64,000 nt of DNA from Proteiniphilum saccharofermentans (GTDB lineage: Bacteria; Bacteroidota; Bacteroidia; Bacteroidales; Dysgonomonadaceae): positions 558,001 to 622,000 of the forward strand of contig NZ_LT605205.1 in NCBI RefSeq assembly GCF_900095135.1. Direction: 5' to 3'. Under the pieces are notes generated by a model. It worked only from the letters and a program-made list of their open reading frames with translations, made no database searches and had not been told where the DNA came from. Below are positions 43,142 to 53,554 of the stretch, piece after piece (within the stretch, counting starts at the first letter, position 1; each line of letters opens with the position of its first letter). The position numbers were made by a program, and so were the translations under genes.

Positions 43142-45022
43142 TCAATCTAAATCTATACCATAATAGGGTCTGAATTCATCATTTGACTTGTAAAAATAAT
43201 AAACAGATGGGTTAGTGTATGGATTATTGTAGCGATAAAGAGCCTGATTGGCATTCAATTCCGCCTGATTCCAGCCGGGAGTCCATCCAACAAATACGTC
43301 ATCCATATTGAGTGCGTGTTGATAACGTTCACAATTAGTACCCAAATATCCACGATGGATTCCCAATTCCAGCCGTTTGGCGTCGAAGTAATTGATACCC
43401 TCCCCCCAGAATTCAATTCCTTTCTGGAATGTATATTCGTCGATAAAATCTTCAGCAGAAGAGGCCGTGAAGCTGTAAGTGATGTTCCTTGTTTTTATGA
43501 TATCTTCCAATGCCTTGGAAGCTTCGGCTATACCGGAAGTATGAAGAAGAGCTTCGGCTTTCAGAAAATACATCTCCTCCACACGCATAATCGGATAATC
43601 AGTTGCTCCTCCAACAGCGTATGTTCTGTAATCGCCTTTATTAGGACGGAACTTAATATTTACATAAAGCCATGGCCAAGACATAAAACCATACCCTTTA
43701 TTAATGCGTGAACGGATCCAAGAAGGACTACTGTTCAATTTGTATTGATAATTATCAACTCCAAAACCGGAATAGCCGTCACTCCAATCGCTTTGGACAG
43801 AGCTGGAATTGTCTTGCCCCATTGTCCATTTATTATTTACCAAATTACCTTCCGCATCTTTCTCAACCAGGTAAGGTTCTCCTTCTTTCTGGTTAGTCGA
43901 TTCATAAAAGAAATTGGGAGCTAACCATGATTTTTTGCGGAAATCGTAGTCAGAAAGGCGTTCGTACCATTTACGGTCTAATGAACGTCCCACTCGCCAT
44001 CCATAGGCAGAAAAGTTAGTTTCCGTTCCCATGATCATTGCAAGAACGAAGGATCCTGTGGACGAAGCCGTAGTATTACTCTCAGAAATTGATGTAGCCC
44101 ACATCCATGAGTTTTGCGAATTGCGATTGTTAAAACCATTTGTCGGATCAGTCCATTCCGCTTCGGTGAGAGGAGTACATCCTGAGGCGACAATCGCTCG
44201 GTCTGCATACTCGAAAGCGCTTTTCCAGTAATCAATTTCATCTTTGTAAGTTGCTGAAATCTTTACCCGGGAAGCGAGGTTGGTGTAGGCGCGTGCATAG
44301 AGGCCATACACTACGGCAAGGTCAGGCTGTGTCTTATCGGTACGGGTATATCCTGTTAAATAGGTCTCGGCTTTTTGTAAATCACTTAAAATTAGGTCGT
44401 AAATTTCATCTACGGTGGCCCGTGGATTATTGGAAGCCTCCTCTGATGTAGTGGTTTCTGTCACGATGGGTACACCTTTATTTGTGAGATCATTTTCAGG
44501 TTCCACATAGGTATAACGATTATCAGTGGGTTTTTTATATTCCATAATTTGTACTAAATCCATATAATAGAGGGCACGATAAGCGTAACAAATACCAAGG
44601 AACCCTTTTTTGGTGTCATTCAGATCATCAATGTCTATCAATCTAATCACGTCATTCACATTTTTGATATAGCCATAATAGAGGTAAGAGGGGTAAATTC
44701 CGCGATTGGAGCCAGTAGCACTTACAGCCCCGTAGCTCCATGCACCCATTGTATTATAGCCGTTTGCTCCCGTACATATCATCGGAGTTGTAGCATGTTC
44801 AAGCATGGCACGCATACTGCCATATGAGATCGTTTCAATACCTCCGTCTTCGTTGGAATAACCGGCCATGGTAGTATAAATGGAGTTTACCATTCCCTTC
44901 AAAGCGGTTTCGGAAGCCTGTATCTGTGAGTCCAACACATACTCTGTCGGTAATGTTTCTTGTATACAGCTATTAAAAGATAACAGAGCGGCTACTATAA
45001 AAATTATTTGATATTTTTTCAT
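43142..45022 (-). CDS. SusD/RagB-family lipoprotein of the split locus
   Basis: 626 residues with lipobox Cys at residue 19 (LSFNSC). It shows SusD marks: GFLGICYAYRALYYMDLVQIM, the TPR-like helical region, YPIMRVEEMYFLKAEALLHTSG and the late FQKGIEFWGEGINYFDAKRL. It would bind its glycan on the cell surface and close over the SusC channel. It starts 18 bases after the 3' susC fragment, as in a normal susC-susD operon. The frame is intact although its partner is broken, so the interruption is either recent or the fragment is still transcribed from within the insertion. Confidence 0.93.
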   Translation of the reverse strand: MKKYQIIFIVAALLSFNSCIQETLPTEYVLDSQIQASETALKGMVNSIYTTMAGYSNEDGGIETISYGSMRAMLEHATTPMICTGANGYNTMGAWSYGAVSATGSNRGIYPSYLYYGYIKNVNDVIRLIDIDDLNDTKKGFLGICYAYRALYYMDLVQIMEYKKPTDNRYTYVEPENDLTNKGVPIVTETTTSEEASNNPRATVDEIYDLILSDLQKAETYLTGYTRTDKTQPDLAVVYGLYARAYTNLASRVKISATYKDEIDYWKSAFEYADRAIVASGCTPLTEAEWTDPTNGFNNRNSQNSWMWATSISESNTTASSTGSFVLAMIMGTETNFSAYGWRVGRSLDRKWYERLSDYDFRKKSWLAPNFFYESTNQKEGEPYLVEKDAEGNLVNNKWTMGQDNSSSVQSDWSDGYSGFGVDNYQYKLNSSPSWIRSRINKGYGFMSWPWLYVNIKFRPNKGDYRTYAVGGATDYPIMRVEEMYFLKAEALLHTSGIAEASKALEDIIKTRNITYSFTASSAEDFIDEYTFQKGIEFWGEGINYFDAKRLELGIHRGYLGTNCERYQHALNMDDVFVGWTPGWNQAELNANQALYRYNNPYTNPSVYYFYKSNDEFRPYYGIDLD

Positions 45023-45040
45023 CTTGTTTTGTTCTTATTG

Positions 45041-47542
45041 TTAGAATATCAACGAAATACCACCCGAAAGCGTACGTATTGGGGAGTACAGTTCCGGATT
45101 AGAATACCCTTTCAACGTATAACGAGGATCAAACCCCTGACGTGAGGAGAGATAAAAAAGATTCTCACCGGAGAAATAGATACGGATATTTTCAATATCA
45201 AATTTGCGGGTGAGATAAGATGGTAATGTATATCCCAGATTGATATTCTGTATGTTCAGATAACTTGCGCTGGTGATAAAGCGGTCGGAACGAGGATTTT
45301 GAGAATACTTCTCGGAGTATAGTAAACGTGGAATATCTGTATTTGTGTTAGCAGGAGTCCAAGCTTTAAGTATGTCAAGATGCCAGGTAGTCGCTGTAGT
45401 TCCACCAGTGTGCATCAATGTTTGGTAGGTATAGTCGTATGCTTTCCCTCCTAGCTGAAAATTGGTGTTGATCGAAAAATCAAAGCCGCGATACCTGAGC
45501 GTGGTACCCAAACCGCCATAAAAGGATGGAAGTGCGTCACCTATCAAATAATCAGTAGCCTGGTTGACGTCTTTGGTTGTCTCCTGACCCGTAACATTGC
45601 CTTCTTCATCCACAATATCCTTGTAATAGAGGGATTCCCCCGTCTCAGTGTCCAGGCCGGCATACTTAGGCAAATACCATGTATACAGAGAAAGACCTTC
45701 ACCTACAAAATATTTGTATTTAGATACGAATGAAATATCGAGATTTACATATCCATTATATCCTTCCACATTCATGGACTTGATCGCTTCGGGAAGACTT
45801 AATACCTTGTTTTTTACATGAGAAATATTGAAATTGACACTCCATTGGAGGTCTTTATTATCTATCAATACACCTTGTAAATCAAATTCAACCCCCGAGT
45901 TACGCATGTCTCCCATATTAGTCACATAACTGGTGTAACCAATAGAAGGTGGAGTATTTAAGGAAAAAAGCATATCGGTGGTTTTCCGGTAAAAATAGTC
46001 AATACTACCATTCAGGCGACGATTAAAAAGTTCAAATTCCACTCCGGTATTCCAGTTGGTATTGGTTTCCCATGTAATTGTCTCAGAGCCTTTCTGACGC
46101 CACTGGTAAGCTACTTCGTTATCATTATTGACAATATTGTAGGAATTGGCATAAAGATAATTTCCGATATTATCGTTCCCCTGGGAGCCTACGGATAGTT
46201 TGAGTTTTAAAGAGTTGATCTTAGTCGAATTAAAAAAATCTTCCTTGGAAACAATCCAGGCACCGCCGAGTGACCAGAAATTACCCCAACGATGCTTTTT
46301 GGAGAATCGGGAAGAGGCGTCCCGGCGATAAGATACGGAAGCGTAATATTTTTGATCGTAGTTATACATTCCTCGGAAGAAGTAACCTTCATTATTGTAT
46401 GCCGAAGAATATGAATATGGATTAGAATATTTATTCAGCATAGCAGAGAGCTCATAGACGCCGTCAATGCCAAAATTATATCCGGAAGCGCTTAGAGACT
46501 CATATTTATAGTTATAGTATTCATGACCGAGAAGAGTCGTTATTTCATGTTTATCGAACTGCTTCATATAGTTTAAAAGTTGTTGCATATTATATGAAGA
46601 GGTACGATATGAACCTTTGGATAGGTAACCGTTATTGGAAGAGTCGGTATAGTAATCTACGAAAGGACTAGTTACATAAGTGCTCCGACGGTCATAAATA
46701 TAGCTATTGGCATTCATTGTGAAAGTCAAATCGTCTGTTAATAAGAAATCTACGAAGCCACTAGCCGTATTTGAATTGCCGTTTGTCTCATCATTTCTGT
46801 ATTTGTTGCTGAAAATAGCATTGCCTCCGACACCGCCTGCACGGCTCAAATCATAGTTTCTTGCGAAATCATACATCTTCTCACCCCATTGGTCGATCAT
46901 AATATTTTTGTTTTCATCACGGTAGTAGACCGGATAAACAGGCGCTAAAGTTTTTATTGTACTCCAGATGGTTCCGGTACCGATAGTGCCTTCGGATGTT
47001 TGACCGTATTTATATTTGGTGTAATTAAAGTTCGCTCCGACTCTCATCCACTTTTTTGCCTGATAATCCAGTTTCACGCGCGCTGTCAATCGATCTTGGG
47101 ATGACCCCTCTTGAATTCCTTCCTGACTGAGGTAGCCCAATGACGTATAGTAATTGACACGATTGGATGTTCCTGAGACTGATACATTATATTCCTGACG
47201 GAATCCATTCTGTAAACCTTCTTTCTCCCAATCGTCGGCTTGTAACCAGAATTTTTGGTTGTTGTAGGTATAGAGAGTTCCCATAGTAGCATTGGGATTC
47301 ATCACTCCACCTTGCTGAATAAAATCCTCTCCATTTGGAACCGAATAAACCATATAACCCGGGCCAACACCGCTGGATGAATTGATCAAATGGCTATTTG
47401 CCAAGGAATGCGCATCAGCGGCGGACATATCACCTCCATCGGCTGTTACATAATAGTTATATAACATTTTATAATATGTTTCATAAAACTGTTGAGAGTT
47501 CGTGGTCTCATAATTTCTCAAACCGTTGGAGTTATATCCCCA
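45041..47542 (-). pseudogene. 3' part of a split susC (barrel part)
   Basis: About 833 codons encode the barrel of a SusC-type transporter, from the first strands (YNSNGLRNYETT) through the C-terminal NIQNINLGYTLPSYLT and the terminal LSGGISLIF. The regulatory domain, TonB box and plug are missing. The coding frame continues upstream past the first ATG (47519-47521) to the Trp codon at 47540-47542, then meets the tip of the IS30-family element. The missing 5' part is at 57002-58091, also on the minus strand, and ends with the same Trp codon; the two would give about 1195 residues. Without a signal peptide and plug this fragment cannot work. Confidence 0.88.
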
Positions 47543-48699
47543 CCTAAGTTCAACTTAGAAGTGCAACATCCACGTGTTGTTTTTTGAAATGATTCTTCAC
47601 AACAATCATGAAAAACACCGCGGGGGTTTGCCTAACGGCCGGGGGCGCGCAAGCCCCCGAAGAGAGTCGGACAGCAACATAAAAGAAAAAGGAGACCGAA
47701 GTCTCCCTAAAATTAACTATTATGTTGCTTATGAAAAAATACAAACAGTTAACTTCAGAACAAAGGTACGCGATTTATTTAGGTTTAGAAAACGGTGACA
47801 CCCAGCGGACGATCGCGAGCTTGATAGGTGTCAGTCCTTCAGCGGTGTCCAGGGAGTTGCAGCGCAACAAGGACAAGCGCGGGGGCTACTCGTGGCGACT
47901 GGCCCACGAGATGGCGATGGAGAGAAGGGAACGCCTGCCCGGCAACCGGGCCACCCCGGAATGGATCAAACAAAAGGTGATCCGGCTCGTGCGCAAGGAC
48001 TGGTCGCCCGGGCAAATCAGCGGACACCTGAGAAAGAAGGAGAATATCCGGGTCTCCCACGAGACCATCTACAAGTGGATCCGGGAGGACAAGAAGGCCG
48101 GGGGCGACCTTTACAAGCATTGCCGTCACAGGCTCAAGCACCGCAAGAGACCGGTGGGCTCCGTTAGAGGCATCCCCAACCGCAGGAGCATCCGGGAAAG
48201 GCCCGTGGAGGCCGACGGGAAGCGCTTCGGCGACTTCGAGATGGACACGATGATAGGGGCCGACCAGTCGGAGGCGATACTGACGGTGACGGAAAGGAAG
48301 ACGAACCTCGTGATGATCGGGGAACTGCCCCGCGGAAGGGACTCGAAAGGGTTGGCCAAGGTGCTGTGCCGCATGTTGCTACCCTACAAGGACGTGATAA
48401 GGACGATCACCACGGACAACGGCTTGGAGTTCGCGGCGCACGAACGGATCACGGAGATGCTGGAAGCCCCGGTGTACTTCACCGACCCCTATTCGGCATG
48501 GCAAAAAGGATCGATCGAAAACGCGAACAAGCTCATCCGGCAATACATCCCCAAGGGGGCGTCCTTCAAGGACTATCCACCCGACAGATTGAAGCGGATA
48601 CAGCACAGGCTGAATGAAAGACCGAGGAAAAAATTGGACTTTAACACACCCAAAGTTGAGTTTTACAAACAATTAATGTAAATTGCACTTGCTGCTTGA
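47543..48699 (+). mobile_element. IS30-family insertion sequence
   Basis: About 1.16 kb around one IS30-type transposase gene. The left tip starts CCTAAGTTCAACTTAGAAGTGCAA at 47543, directly at the susC break. The right end is set at 48699 from an imperfect inverted repeat (TCAACTTAGAAGTGCAA at 47550-47566 against the complement of TTGCACTTGCTGCTTGA at 48683-48699; 12 of 17 agree). A GC hairpin (GGGGGC/GCCCCC, 47641-47658) lies ahead of the gene. The right boundary is less certain than the left. Confidence 0.8.
47722..48681 (+). CDS. IS30-family transposase
   Basis: 319 residues from ATG 47722 (or 316 from 47731). The N-terminal HTH is typical of IS30 (YKQLTSEQRYAIYLGLENG, then SPSAVSRELQRN), and the DDE residues are in FGDFEMDTMIG, TTDNGLEF and KGSIENANKLIRQYIPKG. 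The family inserts with 2-3 bp duplications and can form abutted dimers. The gene is clearly richer in G+C than most of the window, which suggests recent arrival. The frame is intact. Confidence 0.95.
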   Translation: MLLMKKYKQLTSEQRYAIYLGLENGDTQRTIASLIGVSPSAVSRELQRNKDKRGGYSWRLAHEMAMERRERLPGNRATPEWIKQKVIRLVRKDWSPGQISGHLRKKENIRVSHETIYKWIREDKKAGGDLYKHCRHRLKHRKRPVGSVRGIPNRRSIRERPVEADGKRFGDFEMDTMIGADQSEAILTVTERKTNLVMIGELPRGRDSKGLAKVLCRMLLPYKDVIRTITTDNGLEFAAHERITEMLEAPVYFTDPYSAWQKGSIENANKLIRQYIPKGASFKDYPPDRLKRIQHRLNERPRKKLDFNTPKVEFYKQLM

Positions 48700-48790
48700 C
48701 TCTGCCTGATCAATATTTATTAAATATTTTTCAATAATAACTCAAATATGGCTATTTTTGTACGAGAAACATTTTTTTTAAAATCATGTC

Positions 48791-50791
48791 ATGCGATTAG
48801 ATTTAAGCTCTTACATCACACTTGATCGAATACCTCAAAGGTATTACAGGCCTGAAAACGATTTTGAAGAATATACGCTCAGCCGCTTCGAAAAGATTCC
48901 GGTTCACATCTATGAAAAGTCGGATCGTGCAGCAAGAAAAATTGCAGCCAATATTGCGAAGCTGATGCTAAAACATCAGAAAGAGGGTAAGAAGTTTATC
49001 CTTGGCGTATCGGGTGGATCTTCTCCCATCCAGGTGTATGAGGAACTGATCAGGATGCACAAGGAGGAGGGTGTCAGTTTCAGTAATCTGGTCGTATTCA
49101 ATATCTACGAGTTCTATCCGGTTACCGAACCCGCCCTGACCAATCTGCAGTTCATCAAGGATAGCTTCCTGAATCACATCGATATTGATCCCGACAACAT
49201 CTACTCGATTGATGCCGATATCGAGAAGGATCTTATCGCTGAAAAATGTGAGGAGTATGAAGAGGCGCTGCATCAATTGGGAGGGTTGGACTACCTGCTG
49301 CTGGGACTGGGCAGCAAGGGAAATATCGGCTTTAACATGCCGGGGAGCAACCTTCACTCACAGACGCGCCTTGTGGTGCTCGACGGAGATTCACGCCGCG
49401 ATATTGCATCCAGCTATGAATCGCTGGACAAGGTGCCTGTCAGTGCCATCACCATGGGTATAGCCGACATGATGCGTGCAAAACGGATCACACTAATTGC
49501 ATGGGGCGAACAGAAGGCCGAAAGCATCAAGCAGATGGTAGAAGGAAGCGTCACTGAATCGGCTCCCGCATCGGTACTGCAGACACATCCCGATGCAGAT
49601 GTCTATATCGACCTGGCAGCCGCAAGCAACCTGACGCGCATCAGCCAACCCTGGCTCGTCACCAACTGTGAATGGACCAGCAAGCTTATCCGCAGGGCAA
49701 TCGTCTGGTTGTGCGGCATTGTGAACAAGCCTATACTGAAACTGACCAACAAGGACTACAACGATTACGGACTGAGCGAGCTCATTACCCTTTACGGTTC
49801 AGCATATAATGTCAATATCAAGATTTTCAACGACCTACAGCACACCATCACCGGATGGCCAGGCGGGAAACCAAATGCCGACGACTCCAACCGTCCCGAA
49901 AGGGCAAAACCCTATCCCAAGCGTGTAATCATCTTCAGCCCCCACCCCGACGACGACGTGATCTCCATGGGTGGCACCTTCCAACGCCTGGTGAACCAGG
50001 GACACGATGTGCATGTAGCCTATCAGACTTCAGGTAATATTGCCGTGGGCGACGAGGAGGTGATCCGTTACCTGTCGGTATTCAAACACCTCATCAGGGA
50101 GTACGACCCTGACAACAAGGCCGCCCTGGATAAATTATCCAGCATACTGCATCACCTTTTCCATGAAAAGGGTTCGGACGATGTGGATATTCCTGAAGTT
50201 CGATTCCTGAAGGGACGGATCCGCAGGGAAGAGGCCCGTTCGGCCGACAGATATGTGGGGCTGCCTCACAGCCATGTCCACTTCCTCGACCTGCCGTTCT
50301 ACGAAACCGGAAAGGTGAAGAAAGATCCCATCTCGGAGAAGGATGTGGTGATTGTCAAGAACTTCATTGAAAGCATCAAACCCCACCAGATATACGTTGC
50401 TGGCGACCTCGCCGATCCGCACGGGACCCACAAAGTGTGTCTCGATGCCATCCTGGCCGCAATAGACCTGATGAAAGATGACGACTGGTTCAAGGATTGC
50501 CGTATCTGGATGTACCGTGGTGCCTGGAAGGAATGGGAAATCGACCACATCGAAATGGCTGTACCGATCTCTCCCGAAGAGCTTCGTCAAAAGAGAAACG
50601 CCATCCTGCGTCACCAGTCACAAATGGAGAGCGCACCTTTCCTCGGTGATGATGAGCGGTTATTCTGGCAACGTTCCGAAGAGCGCAACCGGGCCACGGC
50701 CAACATGTACGACAAACTGGGACTGGCTTCATACGAAGCGATTGAGGCATTTGTAGAATACAAGCCATTACGCGACAACATCGAAGGGTAA
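48791..50791 (+). CDS. NagB-like/PIG-L fusion protein with degenerate deaminase site
   Basis: 666 residues. The first 280 resemble glucosamine-6-phosphate deaminase, the second part (from about residue 375) is a PIG-L/LmbE deacetylase with the metal motif SPHPDDDVISMGGT and the late DPHGTHK. The fusion is a known Bacteroidota architecture. In the NagB part the E. coli FNMDEY motif reads FNIYEFY, and the DGHIAFNEP motif reads KGNIGFNMP, so the residues for ring opening and deamination are changed. The deacetylase site looks complete. It may act on GlcNAc-type substrates, with the NagB part binding rather than converting. It lies at the start of the cargo in the susC insertion, convergent with a response regulator gene. 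Confidence 0.88.
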   Translation: MRLDLSSYITLDRIPQRYYRPENDFEEYTLSRFEKIPVHIYEKSDRAARKIAANIAKLMLKHQKEGKKFILGVSGGSSPIQVYEELIRMHKEEGVSFSNLVVFNIYEFYPVTEPALTNLQFIKDSFLNHIDIDPDNIYSIDADIEKDLIAEKCEEYEEALHQLGGLDYLLLGLGSKGNIGFNMPGSNLHSQTRLVVLDGDSRRDIASSYESLDKVPVSAITMGIADMMRAKRITLIAWGEQKAESIKQMVEGSVTESAPASVLQTHPDADVYIDLAAASNLTRISQPWLVTNCEWTSKLIRRAIVWLCGIVNKPILKLTNKDYNDYGLSELITLYGSAYNVNIKIFNDLQHTITGWPGGKPNADDSNRPERAKPYPKRVIIFSPHPDDDVISMGGTFQRLVNQGHDVHVAYQTSGNIAVGDEEVIRYLSVFKHLIREYDPDNKAALDKLSSILHHLFHEKGSDDVDIPEVRFLKGRIRREEARSADRYVGLPHSHVHFLDLPFYETGKVKKDPISEKDVVIVKNFIESIKPHQIYVAGDLADPHGTHKVCLDAILAAIDLMKDDDWFKDCRIWMYRGAWKEWEIDHIEMAVPISPEELRQKRNAILRHQSQMESAPFLGDDERLFWQRSEERNRATANMYDKLGLASYEAIEAFVEYKPLRDNIEG

Positions 50792-50799
50792 CGGGACAG

Positions 50800-51411
50800 T
50801 CACACCAGTTTCCGCTCCAGCGCTACACGTACCAGAACCGCCGTATTGCGGGCGTTGAGCTTGCACAGGAGCTTCTTGCGGTAATTGTTGATGGTTTCCA
50901 CGGAGAGAAACATCTTTTCCGCAATCTCGGGATTGGTATATCCATCCACGATAAGTCTCAGTAGTGCTCTCTCACGCGGGGTCAGCCAGATCTGCTCAAG
51001 GGATCTTTTGCTCATCAGGCAGTCGATCTCCTCGCACAAGAAGGTCTTGTCGTCTGCAACGGTCTGGATACCCAACAGGATCTCTTCGGGCATGGCATTT
51101 TTAATGACATAGCCCGAAGCTCCGTTTTCAAGCATCTGCCTCACAATGGTGTATTCGGAATAACTGGTAAGTGCCACTATCTTCACCCCCGGGAATCTGT
51201 TTTTTATCGTTTTGCAGAGTTCAATGCCACTACAATCGGGCAGATTGATATCGAGCAGGAGCACCTGAGGCTGGTTAAATCCCAGTTTCCAGAGGCATTC
51301 AGCTCCGGTATAACTCAGATCAACAGTAGTGGCAAAGCCGGAACTGTCGATCAGTTTTTTCAATCCTTCCACCAGGATCTTGTGGTCATCAACGATATGA
51401 ACGGTTATCAT
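50800..51411 (-). CDS. LuxR/NarL-type response regulator
   Basis: 203 residues. The receiver domain has the acidic pair (VDDHK) and the phospho-acceptor Asp54 in LLLDINLPD, with the late Lys in SGYVIKNAMPEE. The C-terminal LuxR HTH is complete (LTPRERALLRLIVDGYTNPEIAEKMFLSVETINNYRKKLL). It would activate or repress target genes when phosphorylated by the histidine kinase encoded one base upstream in the same operon. The targets are unknown; the divergent Yip1/OmpA genes are candidates by position. Confidence 0.95.
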   Translation of the reverse strand: MITVHIVDDHKILVEGLKKLIDSSGFATTVDLSYTGAECLWKLGFNQPQVLLLDINLPDCSGIELCKTIKNRFPGVKIVALTSYSEYTIVRQMLENGASGYVIKNAMPEEILLGIQTVADDKTFLCEEIDCLMSKRSLEQIWLTPRERALLRLIVDGYTNPEIAEKMFLSVETINNYRKKLLCKLNARNTAVLVRVALERKLV

Positions 51412-51412
51412 C

Positions 51413-53338
51413 TTACAAGATCTTTATTTCCACATCCACTTCGGTTCCTTCACCCGGTGCAGAGTGGATATTCATGGAGCCGTTTACTGCGGCCACACGA
51501 GTACGGATATTGTCCAGCCCCGCCCCGGATGTTTCGGCAGCAGTATCAAATCCCTTGCCGTCGTCCTGGACGTTGAGCGAAATCAGGTCGGGTCCGCACA
51601 CCAACTGGACATTGACAGTTTCAGCACCGGAATGTTTCAATGCGTTGTTTATCAACTCCGTCGCAGCACGGTGAATCACCGTCTCTATCTTCTTTTCAAG
51701 CCGTTGCTCTGTTCCAAAGTAATGGAACTTCACATTTCTGAAGTTATTGCAGAAATCGTTCAGGGCACTCTTCAAACCGTAACGGGAAAGTGTTTCGGGC
51801 ATCATGTTGTGTGCCACACGCCGAAGTTCCCTGATCGAAGCGTCCAACATCTCCATCACCTTATTGAACCGTGCCACATCCTCCTCTTCAATGATTACAT
51901 TCTGTTTCATATCAAATAGGTTTAATTTCACAGCCGAGAGCATTCCACCCAGGCCATCGTGAAGGTCACGGGCAAGTCGTGTGCGCTCGGCAGTCTCACC
52001 ACTCATCACAGCCTGGGCCGCAATGAGCTGCTTCTCCTGTTCCAGTTGAATAATCTTCTGCCGGTTCAACTCCTCGTTGGCCTTTATCGTCTTGGTACGC
52101 AAATAGAGTACCAGCAGGAAGAGAAAAAGACCAAAAGTACTCACCAGATAGATAATAAAATGGAGCCGCTTCTCCTTCTCCAGGTTCCGTATGCGGAGCT
52201 CCTTCTTTTCGGTTTGATACTTTTTCTCCAATTCAGCCATCGCCCGTTCGAACTCTGTCGAAGAGCGGATATCGATGAGCCTGCGGTACTTGTCGAAATA
52301 CTCCAGCGTCTCCTGGTGATTGTTCAGAAATATGCCGGCCCGAACCATGTTTGCATAAAGATTGGTGGTCACGTTGGCATCCGTAGTGTCGGTGGCTATC
52401 GCCTCCCGTGCCGAATTCAAACAGTTTACATAATCTTTTTCGTTAAAATAGATATTCGACAAGATATTCAACGAACCGACAATATCGGCACCGTAACCGA
52501 TCTCCTGTGTCAACTTCAACGCTTTCAGCGCATACTCCTTCGCCTTGGCATAATCCTTGAAATCGAGGTAGTAGACCATGGCTATCCCTTGAAGTGCAAT
52601 CGCCTCCGATGACTTGTAACCTCCCTTGTGAAATATTTCGGCCGCCTTTTCCGAATATTCCAGCGAAGACCTAAAATCATTCCGCTTCAGCGCAATCTTG
52701 CTGAATCCCTCATATGCACGACCTATATTGTATAGATCGTTGGCCTCCTCGCTCGCCTTTTCGAGTTCCATATAATACTTCTCGGCCTGGTTCAGATTGA
52801 TCAGGCTGAAGTAAAGGGTTGCAATGTTTCCAAGTAGCGACCGGATCCGGTCCTTGTTATTGTACCTCTCGAATATGGGGAGTGCCTTCAGGTAATAGGT
52901 CAGTGCCTCTTTGTAATCACCCGACACATTGTGCAGGTTACCGATGGCACTGTAAACAGCAGCCTCCAGCTGCTCATCATTGAGGTGGACCGCTTTCTCG
53001 AGCGACCGGTTCAGGTATGCCAGGGCCGTATCCATCTGGCTGTTCATGTAGTAGGCCACACCCAGATTCCGGTAAAGTCTTGCCTCCATGAGCGGATTCT
53101 TGTCCGATTTTGCCCGCTCGATACCCAACAGGGCATACTGTCTTGATTTTCCGAAATCGTGGTCGAGATAACCCCAACTCAAATCATCGCATACCGTCAG
53201 GTACTCCTCCGACGAGAGGCTGTTTCCACTCAACAGGTTCTCTAGGCTATCCAGACTCTGGGCTGTTCCGCAGAGAGATCGCATGAACAACCCGAGAAAC
53301 AGGACGATCAAGCCTCTACTCCTAATGAAAGTCCCCAT
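51413..53338 (-). CDS. TPR-containing sensor histidine kinase (HisKA_3 type)
   Basis: 641 residues from Met at 53338; the longer frame to 53398 adds a non-signal stretch and is less likely. A signal peptide (ending SLCGTAQS) leads to a periplasmic TPR array of about six to seven repeats (residues 50-360, for example DTALAYLNRSLEKAVHLNDE), a coiled coil, one membrane helix (FIIYLVSTFGLFLFLLVLYL), and a NarX/DesK-type kinase with the His in TRLARDLHDGLGGMLSAVKL near residue 458 and the ATP site ELINNALKHSG and DDGKGFD. It partners the adjacent response regulator. The TPRs suggest sensing through protein contact in the periplasm. Confidence 0.93.
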   Translation of the reverse strand: MGTFIRSRGLIVLFLGLFMRSLCGTAQSLDSLENLLSGNSLSSEEYLTVCDDLSWGYLDHDFGKSRQYALLGIERAKSDKNPLMEARLYRNLGVAYYMNSQMDTALAYLNRSLEKAVHLNDEQLEAAVYSAIGNLHNVSGDYKEALTYYLKALPIFERYNNKDRIRSLLGNIATLYFSLINLNQAEKYYMELEKASEEANDLYNIGRAYEGFSKIALKRNDFRSSLEYSEKAAEIFHKGGYKSSEAIALQGIAMVYYLDFKDYAKAKEYALKALKLTQEIGYGADIVGSLNILSNIYFNEKDYVNCLNSAREAIATDTTDANVTTNLYANMVRAGIFLNNHQETLEYFDKYRRLIDIRSSTEFERAMAELEKKYQTEKKELRIRNLEKEKRLHFIIYLVSTFGLFLFLLVLYLRTKTIKANEELNRQKIIQLEQEKQLIAAQAVMSGETAERTRLARDLHDGLGGMLSAVKLNLFDMKQNVIIEEEDVARFNKVMEMLDASIRELRRVAHNMMPETLSRYGLKSALNDFCNNFRNVKFHYFGTEQRLEKKIETVIHRAATELINNALKHSGAETVNVQLVCGPDLISLNVQDDGKGFDTAAETSGAGLDNIRTRVAAVNGSMNIHSAPGEGTEVDVEIKIL

Positions 53339-53554
53339 TTTACTTAACGTTATAATTATTAATATCACAGCGTTGCCCCGGCAAACCAGGATGGTCATTT
53401 CAGGACAAAGTTAAATTCATCCACAGCATTAAAAAACTCCCTTTTGGGTCTATTTTCACCCTTTTTCAACCCCTAATTTTGTATTCGATGAACCGGAAAT
53501 AAAGATCTACTGGAAAAACAGTCAATGAACAAACAAAATTAAAATAAGTGTTTT

